The notes under the pieces: generated by a model
The model's database searches: none
What the model was told of the DNA's origin: nothing
What the model saw: the letters and a program-made list of their open reading frames with translations, nothing else
From: Citrus sinensis
Taxonomy: Eukaryota > Streptophyta > Magnoliopsida > Sapindales > Rutaceae
Direction of reading: 5' to 3'
DNA: 64,000 nt
NCBI RefSeq assembly: GCF_022201045.2
Contig: NC_068560.1
Location: 992,001 to 1,056,000 of the forward strand
Position numbers and translations under genes: made by a program
Part shown: one piece after another, positions 22,171 through 35,224 of the stretch
Numbering within the stretch: the first letter of the stretch is position 1
How the letters are laid out: each line of letters begins with the position of its first letter

Positions 22171-24863
22171 GCCATGAGGATCCACCAGCCAATACCACAC
22201 ATCTTCATCTCTACGATTACTAAGAGGTATCTGCAATTTGAGGTCCCTATCCCTGGTATTAAAAATATCAGCCACGACATCATAATCTCATCGACGCTGC
22301 TTAGGAACCATCAAGCTATAAACGGGTGCTGAAGCTATACTCTCATTTAAGCTTGTAGATACAAATCTATTTTCCACATTTGGTAGCCATGGATCGGAGC
22401 CAATAAGGATATTATGGCCACCTGGATTCTACTACCACGAACAATGACTTGCTTTGCTACCATTAGCGAACGCCACACAAAACTCGGATTGTGACCCAAA
22501 CCCGCCTCAATAATAGAAGTTCGAGGGAAGTAACGAGCTTTAAAAATCCTGCCAACCAATGACTCCGTATTCGTTTGAAGCTTCCAAAGTTGTTTACCCA
22601 ACATAGCCACATTAAAATTATGGAGATTCTTGAAGCCAATGCCCCCGCTCATATTTATGAATTAGAGAACTAAGACCTTCCGCATAGAGAATGAATAAAT
22701 ATGGCGACAACGGATCTCCTTGACGAAGGCCCCTGCTAGGAACAATAGGCCCGATCTCTTTGCCATCTCGTATTACATGGTACCGAACTGTAGAGACACA
22801 GAGCATGACCAATTCCACCCATTTAGCATCAAATCCCAGTCGTAACATCATGGACTTCAAAAAGCTCCATTCAATTCGATCATATGCTTTCGACATATCA
22901 ATTTTGAGAGTTGTTACCCCGATTTTTCCTTGTCGCTTCCTCTTCAAGAAATGCATAATCTCCGAACTTATAAGAATGTTATCGGTTATGGCCCGACCTG
23001 GCACAAACGCACTTTGAGTAGCTGAAACTACAGAACTAAGGACAGACTTCATTCGGTTGGCATGCATTTTGGCCACAATCTTATACAACACATTACATAA
23101 AGCTATAGGTCTCATGTCTGACAATATCTCTGGCTTTTGATTATTAGGAATCAACACTATAGAAGTATCATTCAAACCCACCGGAAGAGAGCAATTGTTA
23201 ATGAAACTCAAGCAAGCATTAGTCACATCTTCACCAACAGTATTCCAAAATCTTTGGTAAAAAACGGAATTCATACCGTCTGGTCCAGGTGATTTATCTG
23301 GATGCATATCGAAAAGAGCCACTTTCACATCATTTTATGTAAAGGGAGCCAGAAGCACTGAGTTTTGATCATCGGTAATCTTCTTCTCCATACAATCCAG
23401 CACTTCAATATTGTAACCCCCAATAGTAGCAAACAAATGAGAAAAATAATGAGAGATCAAATCCTCCATCTCTTCCGAGCTTGTACACCATTGTCCATTA
23501 GCATTCCAAAGAGAGATAAAAGAATTCTTGCGCTTTCTCGCTGAAGCCACGACATGGAAATATCTAGAATTCATATTCCCCTCCTTAAGCCACATCAATT
23601 TTGATCTCTGTTTCCAGAATACCTCCCAGCTATGGAGGAGCTCGTTAAATCGCTTTCGAGCCTCATTAAAATCCTCAATACCAGCAAGATCACGACACCC
23701 CCTCAACAAAGCCATTTGTCTTCTACATTTAGAAACGTGCTTTCGAAAGTCCCGCGCTAAATGAACCCCCCCACTTGAGTAAATCAGTCCCACAATGAAA
23801 AATCTTTTGTTGAATTAAGAGCTCATTCGAGGAAAGCCAGCTAGCTCGAACCACATCAGCACAGTCAGCCTCTCGAATCCACAAATTTTCAAAACGAAAT
23901 CTACAAGGCCTATGAGTATGGATCAAGGGTGTTGGATCCATAAAAATAGGCAGATGGTCAGAGGTAGAAGACTTTAAACACCACACTCGCGTCTCCTTGA
24001 ATCGTCGAATCCAAGACTCAGTGGCAAGAGCTCTGTCCAGCCTCTCCTCCACCCAATTCTTTGAGCCCCGAGCCCTTTCCCAAGTAAATTAGTAGCCCTC
24101 CATACCAATATCAAACAACCCACTATCAGATACAGCTTGCTTGAAGCCCTGGAGCTTCCAATTTGGGTGTTCATGCTACCTTTGCTTCTCATGAGCTGCT
24201 AAGAGGTCATTGAAATCTCCAATGCACGCCCAAGGAAGAGAAGATGTAGCTGAAAGAGTACGAAGAAGATCCTAAGACTCCCTTCATCGATTGGATTCCG
24301 GAAAACCATAAAACCCTGTCATCCTCCACCTTCCCAGACTTTGGTCCTCAACCGCCACATTTATACAATTTTTAGAAAATTTTAATAAGCTAACTTTGTG
24401 ACTTGACTTCCAATACAAAGCCAATCCACCACTTCGACATGCTGGATTAACAGTAAACAAACATTCAAATCCCAATTTTACTTTGAGACATTCTAATTTG
24501 TTTCTACTGCACAGAGTTTCAATGAGAAAAAGAAAGTTGGGCTTCTTCCATTTGACCAGTTCCACCAGAATTTGAATTGTCTGTGGTTGGCCCAGCCCAT
24601 GACAGTTCCAACTTAGGACATTCATTGATCTTGGTGGGCCTGATTTACAAGGCCCACCGCTGGTCCGTTTTTTGAATCTATTGGTACAATCATCAATTGG
24701 GGAGACACCTCATCTTCACAACCTAAAATGCTGCCTGACCCACGCTGTGATATTCTCCTTTTTGAATCGTTCACAATTATTCCTTCTTCCAAATCTTCGT
24801 CAGTTTCCTTACTAAAATCAAGTTCATTAGCTGTCACCTTAGCTAAAAAATGTGGGTAGTTTT

Positions 24864-27490
24864 ATACATGAGAAAGTTGTAGACTTGAAGCCCAAAAGAA
24901 CCGAAATAATTTGAATCGAATCGAAATTCATAACCAAACCGAAATTTAAAATTTTGGGTTGCGTTCGGTTCTAATTTGGGAGAACCAATTGGCGTCAGTT
25001 CAGTTCGGTTTTTTATCTAAACCGGACCGAACCGTATAGTGCCCAACCCTACTTTTCGCTGAGAAGATGTAAAGTAAATAAAATAATATTATTTTTATAT
25101 TTATTAACAGATTTATTTCCAATAACAAAGGGTGAAATTTTATTTTAGTTTCCTCCACTACTATTCCTTTTTTTATAATATTGATTAAAAATGAAGATGA
25201 GAAAAGGCCTTTATGTTAAACTATAAATCATAATAACAAACATGCTCTTTATTTGATTTCTTTCATGCATCTTATATACGTTCAGTAGATAAAAAAAAAA
25301 AAAACACGGATCTTGTACAACAAAAAGAGACAAAATCTCTCACAAACTCTGTAATTGACGAGAAAAAAATATTTAACACATGACTACCATAAACAAAAAA
25401 TTTATAATCTTTTTTTTTACAATAGATTATTTTTTATCTTAAAAAAAATTTATAATAATTTGATATCAATAAAAAAAAATTATGATATTTACTAATCCAT
25501 TTTCCTTGCCTAATGATCAACTGTACTTATTAACATTAATATTGTTTTCTATTTAGAAAAATAACAACGATATCTTTATTGTTTGGTGAAAATCATCCCG
25601 ACCTTTTTATTTGTAAAAATAGTTACATAAACTTATTTTAAATAATTATGTTAAAAGAAAAAGTTTATGTGATATTTTTAAAAATAATGAGGTCTCTGTC
25701 TAACCATATCATGAAACCATGAAGATGTCACCATCTAACTTTCCCTTGTTATTTATTGAGGAACGAAAACTTACCGAATGAAAGGGCAAAAGTAGTTAAT
25801 TTTCTGCAGGTATAAGGGCAAAAAGGTAATTTTGTGCCAATACTAATACAAACATTAATCTGACGTTGGAGTGGCGAATAAAATAAGGGAAGGATTATGT
25901 TGCGCGTGGACAAAGGGACAGCAGTGAGAAGCTGTAGGGATTTTTCAGGCAACAGCACATTGGAATTGGATCCCATATTTATTTTTTAAATTTAATTAAT
26001 TGAAAATGCGAGAAAGCGAATGGTGTGCGCACTGCGCACCTCCCCCAGCTGTTGGGTCAAGTCTATCCATTTTGATACTCCACCACCAGTTATATAATAT
26101 ATTATAATATACTCCATAATTATTATATAGATGGATTATGCATACCAGCAATAATGATGGATTATTGAAATCTATGTATCAAAAGAAAGTTTTTTTTATT
26201 TATATATTCTTATTGTTAACTATAGTTTTTCTGCCAAATTATATAATTCATCGTTAAAAATAGGAGAGATAATATCACATTTGTATAGAGTTCTTTTTTA
26301 AATGAGAATATCTTTATTTTAATAAAATAAAAATGTCATTATGTAGATATAAATATTCATTAGAATTGGATATTTATTTATTTATTAAATTTAATTAATT
26401 GAAAAAGTGAGAAAGTTGAAAAAGTAAGCGCATTAAACACCTCCCCCAATTATATAGCCAAGTCTATGCATTATTGAATGGTAACGTATTAATATACAGG
26501 TTTGAGCATATACAAGAGATAAGTTATAGTTTTTTTTTTTTTTTGGTAACAAATTATATAATTCATTGTTTAAAGTGTGAGGTATGTATGTATGTGTGTG
26601 TGTATAAAATCAAAATCTTTATATATATAATTATTTTTTAATAAAGGCGCCTTCATTTTATTAAAAATATAAGTAAATACATATTTCAATGCACAAGTAA
26701 TTGTGTTTTTTTGTCAGTTAATATATTAGAACTTGTATTTTTTTTTTATCTATTAGTAGTTCTTTACCTTATTAAAATAGAGATGTCCTCATCAAATAAT
26801 TATATAATAATAATAATAATAAGAAGAAGAAGTTATTAATACAAGAAATAAAAACATACGCTTTACTACATTACAAGATGAAATATACTATGTTTTACTT
26901 GTCTCTTAATTTATCCTAACTTTAAGTACACTATATTTTACTCATTTTTTTAGTTTATTCATAACTTTAATAACATAAGAAATCTCTTATTAAATAATGA
27001 CTCTCTTTCTTTTTTTTCTCTCGGTAAATAATAGCTCTAAGGGTTTGGCTACATTAAATTTAGCTTTGCTCAGACTTATTTACATCTAAAAAAATCCTTC
27101 ATATATTGAACTAAACTCTTTTAATAAAAAATTATTAAGTTTACTTATGAATATATAAATGCTGAATAGATATATCATAAAAGTGGTAGTGATTCGATCG
27201 TATCAAAAATTTCAAACATGAGATGGGCATACTCAAATGTCCACAGGCATAAATAGTTAATTAAATGTGTTAGGTAAAAAGCATTAAAAAAATTCACGGT
27301 GTTAAATTTCCAATATCCAATAGTCATACAGGCATAATATTAATAGAAATAAAATAAATATATAATAGAAATAAAATGATATTTCATGTTTTGTTAAAAA
27401 AAAAAATTAAAAAAAAGGTAAAAACAAAAGAAAAACCGAGAAAGAGAGAGAGAAAGAGCGTGTAAGAAAAGAACAGAAAAAGAGGCAGAA
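24864..27490. other. intergenic DNA between the LINE and ARF1
   Basis: AT-rich sequence without a recognisable gene. It contains the diverged direct duplication listed separately and, from about 27400, the purine-rich ARF1 promoter/leader zone with GAGAGAGA tracts. Confidence 0.5.
25950..26570. repeat. diverged tandem duplication (about 0.3-0.4 kb unit)
   Basis: The stretch from GAATTGGAT through AAATTTAATTAATTGAAAA, GAGAAAG and CACCTCCCCCA (25963-26050) recurs at 26354-26450. The later words AAATTATATAATTCAT (26235) and AAATTATATAATTCATTG (26549) also pair up in the same order. The copies differ by substitutions and indels, so the duplication is old. Confidence 0.75.
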
Positions 27491-28448
27491 GTGGTCGTGT
27501 CGGCTTCGACCAAACATTGACGATATATTCATTCACATATTTTTATTGCAATTCATATTTTAATAAAAATATTCATTTACTTCCATCTCATTCGATCTGC
27601 TCGATCCACAGCCCTAATTCAGCTCGCAGGTACCCTCTTGCTTTTCCTTTCCTATGCTTCAGATTTAGTTTCTTTTTAAAATTTTCTAGTTCCTGCTTGG
27701 GTGCTGAGAAAATGAAAGAAAATGATGGATTTTTAGTGAAACCTTGTGCTATTATTAATTTATTCGATTGCCCATTACATGTTTTTGCGTTTTGAGTGTA
27801 GATATGTTGTTAATTAGTGTAAGCAAGTCCTGGTTTTCACTCAACCGAAAAGTTTTTCTTTCTTTTTTTTTTTCGGTTTTTATTATTAGATCCTAAATAA
27901 TTTCTTGCTTTGTTCATCTCATGTGTCTGTGTTACTTTTAGTGAATTATTTTTGTAAAATCACGATCTGGGTTTTACCCCCTTTTTTTGCATTGAAAGTT
28001 GTGTACTTCTTTTGTTTTTTAGTATCCTATATTTTGATTATATTTATCAACTTTTTTCATGAAAATTTGCTGTTTTTATGCTAGAAAGTGATGAAAAGTT
28101 TCATTTCTGTCACCTTTTTTTTTTTTCAGAGGTGCATAGTTATTTCCCTGACAAATTGGCGTTAAAGGTTTAAAAGCCAGCTTTTTTTGGCTCATTAAAG
28201 GCTTAAAGCAGGGCTAGACTGACACATTAAAGAGAGTAACTAGAGCCGTTGGTTAGATAAATCTGAACAACCTGTGACAATAACAAGTCATAGAAGTAAA
28301 TGCAGCATTTTAAGGCAATTTTAGTTGATGGTTTTTGTTGCTGAGAATCTTGTAGTGGGTTTGTTTTCAGTGCATAGTCCCTTTTAACTTGGTGCTTTTG
28401 TTTGTAGGTTGATCAAGTGACTCTTTAAGGGTTTGTTGTGCTTCTGTT
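27490..28448 (+). promoter_or_regulatory. ARF1 5'UTR with a leader intron
   Basis: A leader exon ends at GCTCGCAG (27629), followed by GTACCC. The intron 27630-28407 ends TTTGTAG, and the second leader segment 28408-28448 carries the start codon. The spliced leader from about 27500 has no upstream ATG, so the first ATG is the main start. The transcription start is not determined. Confidence 0.6.
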
Positions 28449-31400
28449 ATGGCATTTGCGGCTGCGGCAGCGCCTTTGAATCATGCCTCTGGAGGTCCCC
28501 GTACAGGTTTGCTTCAATATTTGCGATTTATTGATGATTCATTAGTGTCAAATGATGTACTGTTCATTGGCGTCTTTTTGTATTGGTTGTATTAATTTCA
28601 AATTAGAGATGGAATCTGACTGAGGCAAACGGGTTACAGGGTTAATGTTTGTTTGCACCTGATGTAGTCTATGACTTGCACCATGGCTTATGTAACTACA
28701 ATTCTTCTGCAGTTTCTTAATTGTTGCAGTTAATTGTGTTTGGTTTTTCTCAAGAGCAGTTCTTTGATTCTGAGAGCATGCTTTTATCATAATCTTTTCA
28801 ATATAGAAGCTAGAAGATTCTTTTGGGTACTCAGCACACAGTATCAGATGATTCGCATTTGTTTTTCTTAGATATGATAGTTATTATTATTCTTTTTGAA
28901 CTTTTGAATCCTAACCGGACCAATATTGTGTGACAGTGCACTTTAACTCTTATGAATTTAGGGTTTTGAACTTTTGCTTTGATTTTGATCTGTACCCAAT
29001 TTCAAGGTGGCTGGTAAATGAACGAATTATAAAATCCTTGATAATAAGGTATATTTTGTTGGGGACTGGGATGGTAATTTTGTCTTCATGTCATCACAGT
29101 GTGTTGTATTTTATGATCTCATTGATATGTTTGGGCGGTTTGTGTTTTGCTCACTTTCTTCCTGTCCCAGCTTTAATTGTCTGCTTACTTTGTCCTTTGT
29201 GTTCACTTTATAGGGGGATCCAATGATGCACTGTACAGGGAATTATGGCATGCCTGTGCCGGACCTCTTGTAACCCTTCCTCGTGAAGGGGAGCGAGTTT
29301 ATTACTTTCCGCAAGGTCACATGGAACAGGTTTGTTGACCTTTAACTGGAATCTGTCTCTGTTTTAGTGTTCTTTTAGTTTATATGAGTTTACTATTATA
29401 GAATGACAAATATGACTACCCTATTTAAAATTGCCAAACACAAAAAATGGAAAAAAAAGAAAAGAAAAGAAAATGACCAAAGTGTAGAAAACACTCAAAT
29501 TTTTTAACAGAAGAATATAATGTGAGCTTATGCATTCCCCTGTTTGAGAGTTAGCAATTTATGTTCCTCAGACATGACTTGCTTTATTTCATTGGTCTGG
29601 AAAATATCGATCTATCACCATTTGCAGGTTAATAAATTTTTTCTTTCAATGTCGTAGGGACAATAAGGTTTCAATCATATTATAACTATTGCTATTTTTG
29701 AAATTTTCAGCTTGAAGCATCGATGCATCAGGGGTTGGAGCAGCAAATGCCTTCATTTAATCTGCCATCTAAAATTCTGTGTAAAGTGGTCAATGTTCAG
29801 CGACGGGTGAGTTATCTCATGATCGTTCTATTATTTTTTGGGGAGCATGTCAATGTTCTTAAGCTCTGTTAAAAAGTTGTTTCCATTTCTAAGTCCTTAC
29901 TTCAGTTGCTCTTTTTACTTTGACCGTAGGCTGAACCTGAAACGGATGAAGTTTATGCACAAATAACTCTGTTGCCTGAACCTGATGTGAGCTTTCTTCC
30001 TTTTGCTCTAATCTTTTAATTAGCTGATTTAGAAACTACTAAATTTGTTAGCTTGTTATAGTTGCTTGCAATTCTTACGGTTTTCTTTCTTTCATGTCTG
30101 TCTGTGTTAATTTCACCAGCAAAGCGAGGTTACCAGCCCAGATCCCCCCATCCCAGAGCCTGAAAAGTGCACCGTTCATTCATTCTGTAAGACATTAACT
30201 GCATCTGATACGAGCACCCATGGTGGGTTCTCCGTTCTTCGTAGGCATGCAGATGATTGTCTCCCCCCATTGGTTAGCTTCAACCGTGAATCCATCATTT
30301 TTGTGTCAGATACTACAGGATGATATGTTGTATTTATAACTTGCTTGACCTGCCTGTCTCCCTTGATCATTTCAGGATATGTCCCAGCAGCCACCTTGGC
30401 AGGAACTAGTTGCAACTGATCTGCACGGGAATGAATGGCATTTTCGGCACATTTTCCGAGGTTTGGCTTCAACTTCTCTGACTGGATATAACACTTTGTT
30501 GCTTAAGTTGAAGCAGAAACATTGCTGCAACATGCTTATTTTTAAAGTTTGCCAGGTTCATGTATTTTGTTAAATATTGTATCCAATGTATTATAAATTA
30601 CACATGGTTTCTGGAAATTTGAGGATTTTGATACAAAGTCAAGGTTTCCTATCACAGGTCAACCAAGGCGTCACTTGCTCACCACTGGGTGGAGTGTGTT
30701 TGTTAGTTCCAAGAAATTGGTAGCAGGCGATGCATTCATATTTCTGAGGCAAGTACTCGTATATCTAATACGAAACGAAGTATGTTTTGTTTCGTTGCTT
30801 TATTTCCTATATTTATCGTGTTCGCTATTGATAACTGTTTCAGAGGGGAAAATGAGGAGCTGCGTGTTGGGGTAAGGAGGCACATGAGACAGCAGACAAA
30901 TATGCCATCTTCAGTTATATCTAGTCATAGTATGCATCTTGGCGTACTTGCAACTGCTTCTCATGCCATCGCAACTGGAACACTCTTTTCAATCTTCTAC
31001 AAACCAAGGTATTTTCCTTTGTGCAATTTGAAGTTTGAAAAGTGAAACATTTCCAATTTCTGAATTGAGAGATAGAGTAAAACTTAGGACTAAATGCCCA
31101 AAGCTCAATGTAAAGACATGAAAAAAGTTTTTACAAGATGTTGTGTTACAAACATTGAAATTTGCCAGAACTTCTATAGTTTGGGCTTTTTTAAAAAAAA
31201 AATCCCTCTATGTTCTATCATGCTATGTATTTTTCGAATTATCATTATTAATATTTCTCAATAAAATATTTTTGACATAAAATATAATTATGTGCCAGAA
31301 CTAGCCGGTCTGAGTTCATTGTAAGTGTTAACAAGTATCTTGAAGCTAAAAGACACAAGCTTTCTGTTGGGATGAGGTTCAAGATGACATTTGAGGGTGA

Positions 31401-33973
31401 GGAAGTTCCTGAACGAAGGTAACCTTCCTTTCTAATTTATTTTTGTGGAAGAGGAAGTTAAACAACTTTTATTAACCAATTTTATCATTGTTCCACAGGT
31501 TCAGTGGTACTATAGTTGGAGTTGGGGATTGTAGAAGTTCAGTGTGGCAAGATTCAGAGTGGAGATCCTTAAAGGTTAGCAAGTTCTTTTCCTATAAACC
31601 AAGTTAGTTTTGAATTCATTCAAAGAATTTACTAAGGTGGCCATTCCAATATTCCACTCAGTTTTATCCACACTTTTATACTGATCAAATTAAATAGTGG
31701 CTTTTAAAATTACTAATGTTTGAGAAGATTAGGTGTTTGTTTCCTTTGTAACCGGTCAAATATTTCTGTGTTCTGAATTTTGGCGGGGGAAACTCTGTGT
31801 GGCCTGGTTGACTTTATCATGTTTCAATTTTATGTTAGGTTCAATGGGATGAACCTTCATCAATCTTGCGACCAGAAAGGGTATCATCGTGGGAATTGGA
31901 GCCACTTGTTGCAACTACAACTACTACAAATGCTCAACCAGCACAAAGGAACAAACGGTCACGACCACCTGTTTTACCATCGCCAGCTGCAGATATCTCT
32001 GTCCTGGGTATTATAGCTTTATATATGATGCATCTTGTTCTTATTCTTCTTTACTTCTGTTGCTAATCTTGTCTTTCTGCATTAGGTATGTGGAAATCTC
32101 ACGTTGAATCTTCAGCTTTCTCATACTGTGACTCACCGCAAGGACGCGACCTCTATCCATCACCTAAGTTTTCCACTGCCACGAAGGGCAACCATTTTGG
32201 TTTGAGTGGAAATAAGTCACTGGCTGCTGTTTCCAGCAACTCAATGTACTGGCCCAACCGTGCAGAAAATGTAACAGAATCATTTGCTCCAGTTGTGAAC
32301 AAGGAATGCAGTGAAAAGAGACAGGGCAATGGGAACACCTGCAGGCTATTTGGCATTCAGCTCGTTGACAACTCGAATGTAGAAGAAGCTTCACCTGCTT
32401 TTACCATGTCTGGAGCAATGGGGGATGATCGAGCAATTCCATGTTTAGATGCAGACTCTGACCAGCATTCTGAACCATCAAATATTAATCGATCTGACGT
32501 TCCTTCTGTAAGTTGTGATGCAGAGAAATCGTGCCTGAGATCTCCTCAGGAGTCTCAAAGCAGGCAGATTCGAAGTTGCACAAAGGTAATATGGTTGCTT
32601 TCTGTTTTAACTTTCCTTTCTTAACAAGCTAGCATGCATTAGATAAGATCTCAGAAAGGGCTTTATTTTCCTTTTGAAATTTTAGTTTTTGTCTGCCTGT
32701 CAGGCATCCTCTCTGTCTATCTCTCCCTCTCTCTCTCTCTCTGTGCTCAACTTTTAAAATTTTTGCTAACCTGGGAAAATTAAATGAACTATAACTTAGT
32801 GGAAGTGCAGATATTTTTCTTTTGACCGTTTTCACACAACTTCCTATGTGTCCCTCCTACTCATAAGGCATGAGCGTCTTGGTGAACTTGTACTTTTGTA
32901 GTTTGTCTTGCTACATGCATTTTGCAACGTTTAATTGAGTATCTGTTTCCAGGTTCATATGCAAGGAATTGCAGTTGGGAGGGCTGTTGATTTGACACGA
33001 TTTGACTGTTATGAAGACCTTCTCAAGAAACTGGAGGAGATGTTTGACATTGAGGGAGACCTGTGTGGATCAACCAAGAAGTGGCAAGTGGTCTACACTG
33101 ATGATGAAGATGACATGATGATGGTTGGAGATGATCCATGGCAGTAAGTTTGTTTAATGCCTCTTCTTGATTGTCTGTGTTTTACAGTCTCTTCCAGTCT
33201 CTTTCTTGTGCTATAATTTCAGCCTAATACGACTACTAAATATCAGTAAGATTTGAAAAGATGTATTGCTCATTGTGCAGTATAATTGAAAATTAATAGA
33301 TTGTCTAATTCACATGCTTTCTCTCTCTCTGTGGTGCTATATATTGAGTTTTTTTTCATCATTTTGATTTTAAAACTATGAAGAATGGTAATGTGTATAA
33401 GAGATCATCAGCTGGGTTTTTTGAAGAATGAAGCATGAAATCATGGTTGTTGCACTGGTTGCTTTTTTGTGATACACCATGCAAAATAAGTGCAATTTTA
33501 AACTCAGGTTGGACTTAAGGTCATGAATGTGGTTTCCCCTTGGTCTCTTATCTTGCATTCTGATTTATGTCATGGCCAGTTTTGCTTTGAATTGAATTTA
33601 AACTTCCTTGAGAGTAGCATAAGAATTTAAAGTTCCTTGAAAGGAGGATAACACACTTAATTTTTTGGTAAAACCATTTGCATAAATGGGTGATGAAAGT
33701 TAAACATTTTGTAGTCGCACAGTAATTTGTTTACAGATTGCAAATGCAAACTCTTATATGCTACTAATTTTGTTGTTTAAATTTCTTGTATTTTACGGCA
33801 GTGAGTTCTGTAGCATGGTGAGGAAAATTTTCATCTACACAGCAGAAGAAGTAAAGAAGCTGTCGCCCAAGGTAAAACTTCCAGGTAACGAGGAGCTCAA
33901 TGCAGGCAAGCCAGATGTTGAAGTGGTTGTCAACACTGATGATCGGTCATCTATTGTTGGACCTGGGTGCTGA
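28449..33973 (+). CDS. ARF1: auxin response factor, ARF1 type
   Basis: A nuclear transcription factor that binds auxin-response elements; the ARF1 clade acts as repressors. Coding exons: 28449-28506, 29214-29329, 29711-29806, 29930-29986, 30120-30272, 30376-30460, 30658-30748, 30844-31008, 31299-31418, 31499-31574, 31839-32007, 32086-32585, 32953-33143 and 33802-33973. Phases join to 682 residues. The conserved N-terminus [20 protein letters not shown] leads into a B3 DNA-binding domain (about 125-227, [20 protein letters not shown] and [20 protein letters not shown]). Next is the ARF/dimerisation domain (about 250-345). The middle region is Ser/Pro-rich rather than Gln-rich, which fits a repressor. 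A C-terminal PB1 domain starts [14 protein letters not shown] (residue 563) and has the acidic [14 protein letters not shown] motif. Intron 7 (30749-30843) starts GC. ARF1 rather than ARF2 is favoured by overall length and by [18 protein letters not shown]. Confidence 0.97.
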
Positions 33974-34600
33974 TATGCCTATGCAGTAAGAAATCAGCAG
34001 AGTATGGAGGTAATGGTAAGTTGACTGCCTTTAAGATTCGCCCTATAGTAGAATCATGAGGTTTAGAGAGAAGCAGCCTTTATAGTCGACATGCCATCCA
34101 AAGAGGGAACTTGCCTTAAAGCATAAGAGTTTGGGTGTTAGAAGTTTCTTATTTTGCTTTTGCCAAGGGAATCTAATAGATGCTTGCTTATTCAAAGTCC
34201 GGGTGAACGTGAAGTTTGTTGCGTCATATCTGGCGCCCAGCTTATGAGACAGAGAACTTGTTCCTTCTCATTTCTTGTTTCGTCTTTTTTTCTTTTTTTC
34301 CTAATATATCTTCTATACACAAGACACGGTGACATTTTCCCTTTGTATATAAGTATATATAGTCTTGCTCTCTCCTGTTTTGGCTCGCATGTATATGTAC
34401 CCCTCTCTGACTCCTTCCCTGAAAGAATCTTTTCAGCTGAATTGATGAAAGATTTTCTTGGCCAAATTCTTTTAGCAGTATGGGTTGTCTTTGTATGAAT
34501 GAATGAATGAATGACATCTTTAATTTCATTTTGATATTCATGTTTTCACTACTTTCATATACAGTCGTTAGTGTTGGAAATAAAAGTATCATATTGTATG
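33974..34600 (+). other. ARF1 3'UTR region
   Basis: No further reading frame of note. AATGAATGAATGAATGAATG lies at 34497 and AATAAA-like words follow. The end of the transcript is not defined. Confidence 0.4.
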
Positions 34601-34757
34601 TACATTTTTTAGATAATGATAATGAATGATTCCCTTATCTAGTGAATTTTGTATTTTACTGGCTTTTATTTGCTAATTGCAGGCATAAGTAATTGAGTGG
34701 AATTTGATTGTAAATGATGATTCGTAAGTATTGCCTTGTAAGAGAGAGATCTGTTTA

Positions 34758-35041
34758 AGGGTGTGTGTGGGATTGAGGTTAGGCAGCTGTAACTTAAAAG
34801 TTATAGCATTAAAGTGTTTGGTAAAAATTAGCTGCTATAACTTGTAAGATATGTTAATATGATTTTTCACTTGTATAATGAAAAATTTATTATATATGTA
34901 ATAATTTAATCAAAATTATTATTTAAATTTTATATTTATTATATATTATTAATTTTTGTTTAATAGTTATAGTTTTTTTTTTGTTTTTCAAAGCAGCTGC
35001 AATTTAAAAGTTACAACGTCTTAATTTTAAACGGGACCTAA
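34758..35041. mobile_element. possible MITE
   Basis: Partly self-complementary words GCAGCTGTAACTTAAAAGTT (34783) and GCAGCTGCAATTTAAAAGTT (34995) lie near the ends of a 280-bp AT-rich segment that starts GGGTGTGTGTGGGATTGAGG and ends AAACGGGACCTAAG. Terminal repeats and target duplication are not clear, so both class and limits are uncertain. Confidence 0.3.
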
Positions 35042-35224
35042 GTAAGGTTATCATCCTTTTCAAGTACTCTATAATTATGTTGAAATAACAAACGTTTATA
35101 AGAATTACAAGAATTATTGAAGCATAACATTTTATTTCATTAATTAAAGAAAATGATATTTTAACTATTTTTCCGTTAAATAAAAGTGGAAAACAAATGA
35201 GTTATTTATTCATCATTATTTTTA

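Larger units (their letters stand above)
20285..24625 (-). pseudogene. LINE ORF2 (endonuclease, reverse transcriptase, zf-RVT, RNase H), broken
   Basis: On the minus strand, MNVLSWNCHGLG at 24625 opens an AP-endonuclease domain. Then come the linker (EERLDRALATESW near 24052) and the reverse transcriptase (DKSPGPDGMNSVFYQRFW, TLKIDMSKAYDRIEWSF, GLRQGDPLSPYLFILYAEGLSSLI, 23310-22680). After these are a zf-RVT domain (LWNLSVPNKVKNFLWKA, 21140-20900) and an RNase H-like tail. The copy is dead. There is a TAA at 23335-23337 in the reverse transcriptase frame and frameshifts near 23780 and 24060. At about 22650-22665 the frame jumps directly from LSSLIHKYE to GGIGFKNLHNFN, an internal deletion that removes the segment holding the catalytic Y/F-ADD box. 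Confidence 0.92.
20116..24848 (-). mobile_element. 5'-truncated L1-type LINE with 15-bp target duplication
   Basis: The target duplication AATGTGGGTAGTTTT occurs at 20101-20115 and 24849-24863. On the minus strand the element begins inside the end of ORF1 (24837-24622, stop at 24622), continues through ORF2, and ends in a poly-A tail (T-run after 20111 on the plus strand) preceded by TTAATGAAATTTTCATATTACG. The 5' end is therefore truncated, as is usual for LINE copies. A 987-bp hAT element and its duplicated 8 bp interrupt the ORF2 region, so the LINE itself is about 3.7 kb. Confidence 0.95.

Noticed and set aside
34154..34592. Open frames of 114-116 codons after ARF1
   Set aside because: They lie in the ARF1 3'UTR, overlap each other on opposite strands and show no protein pattern.
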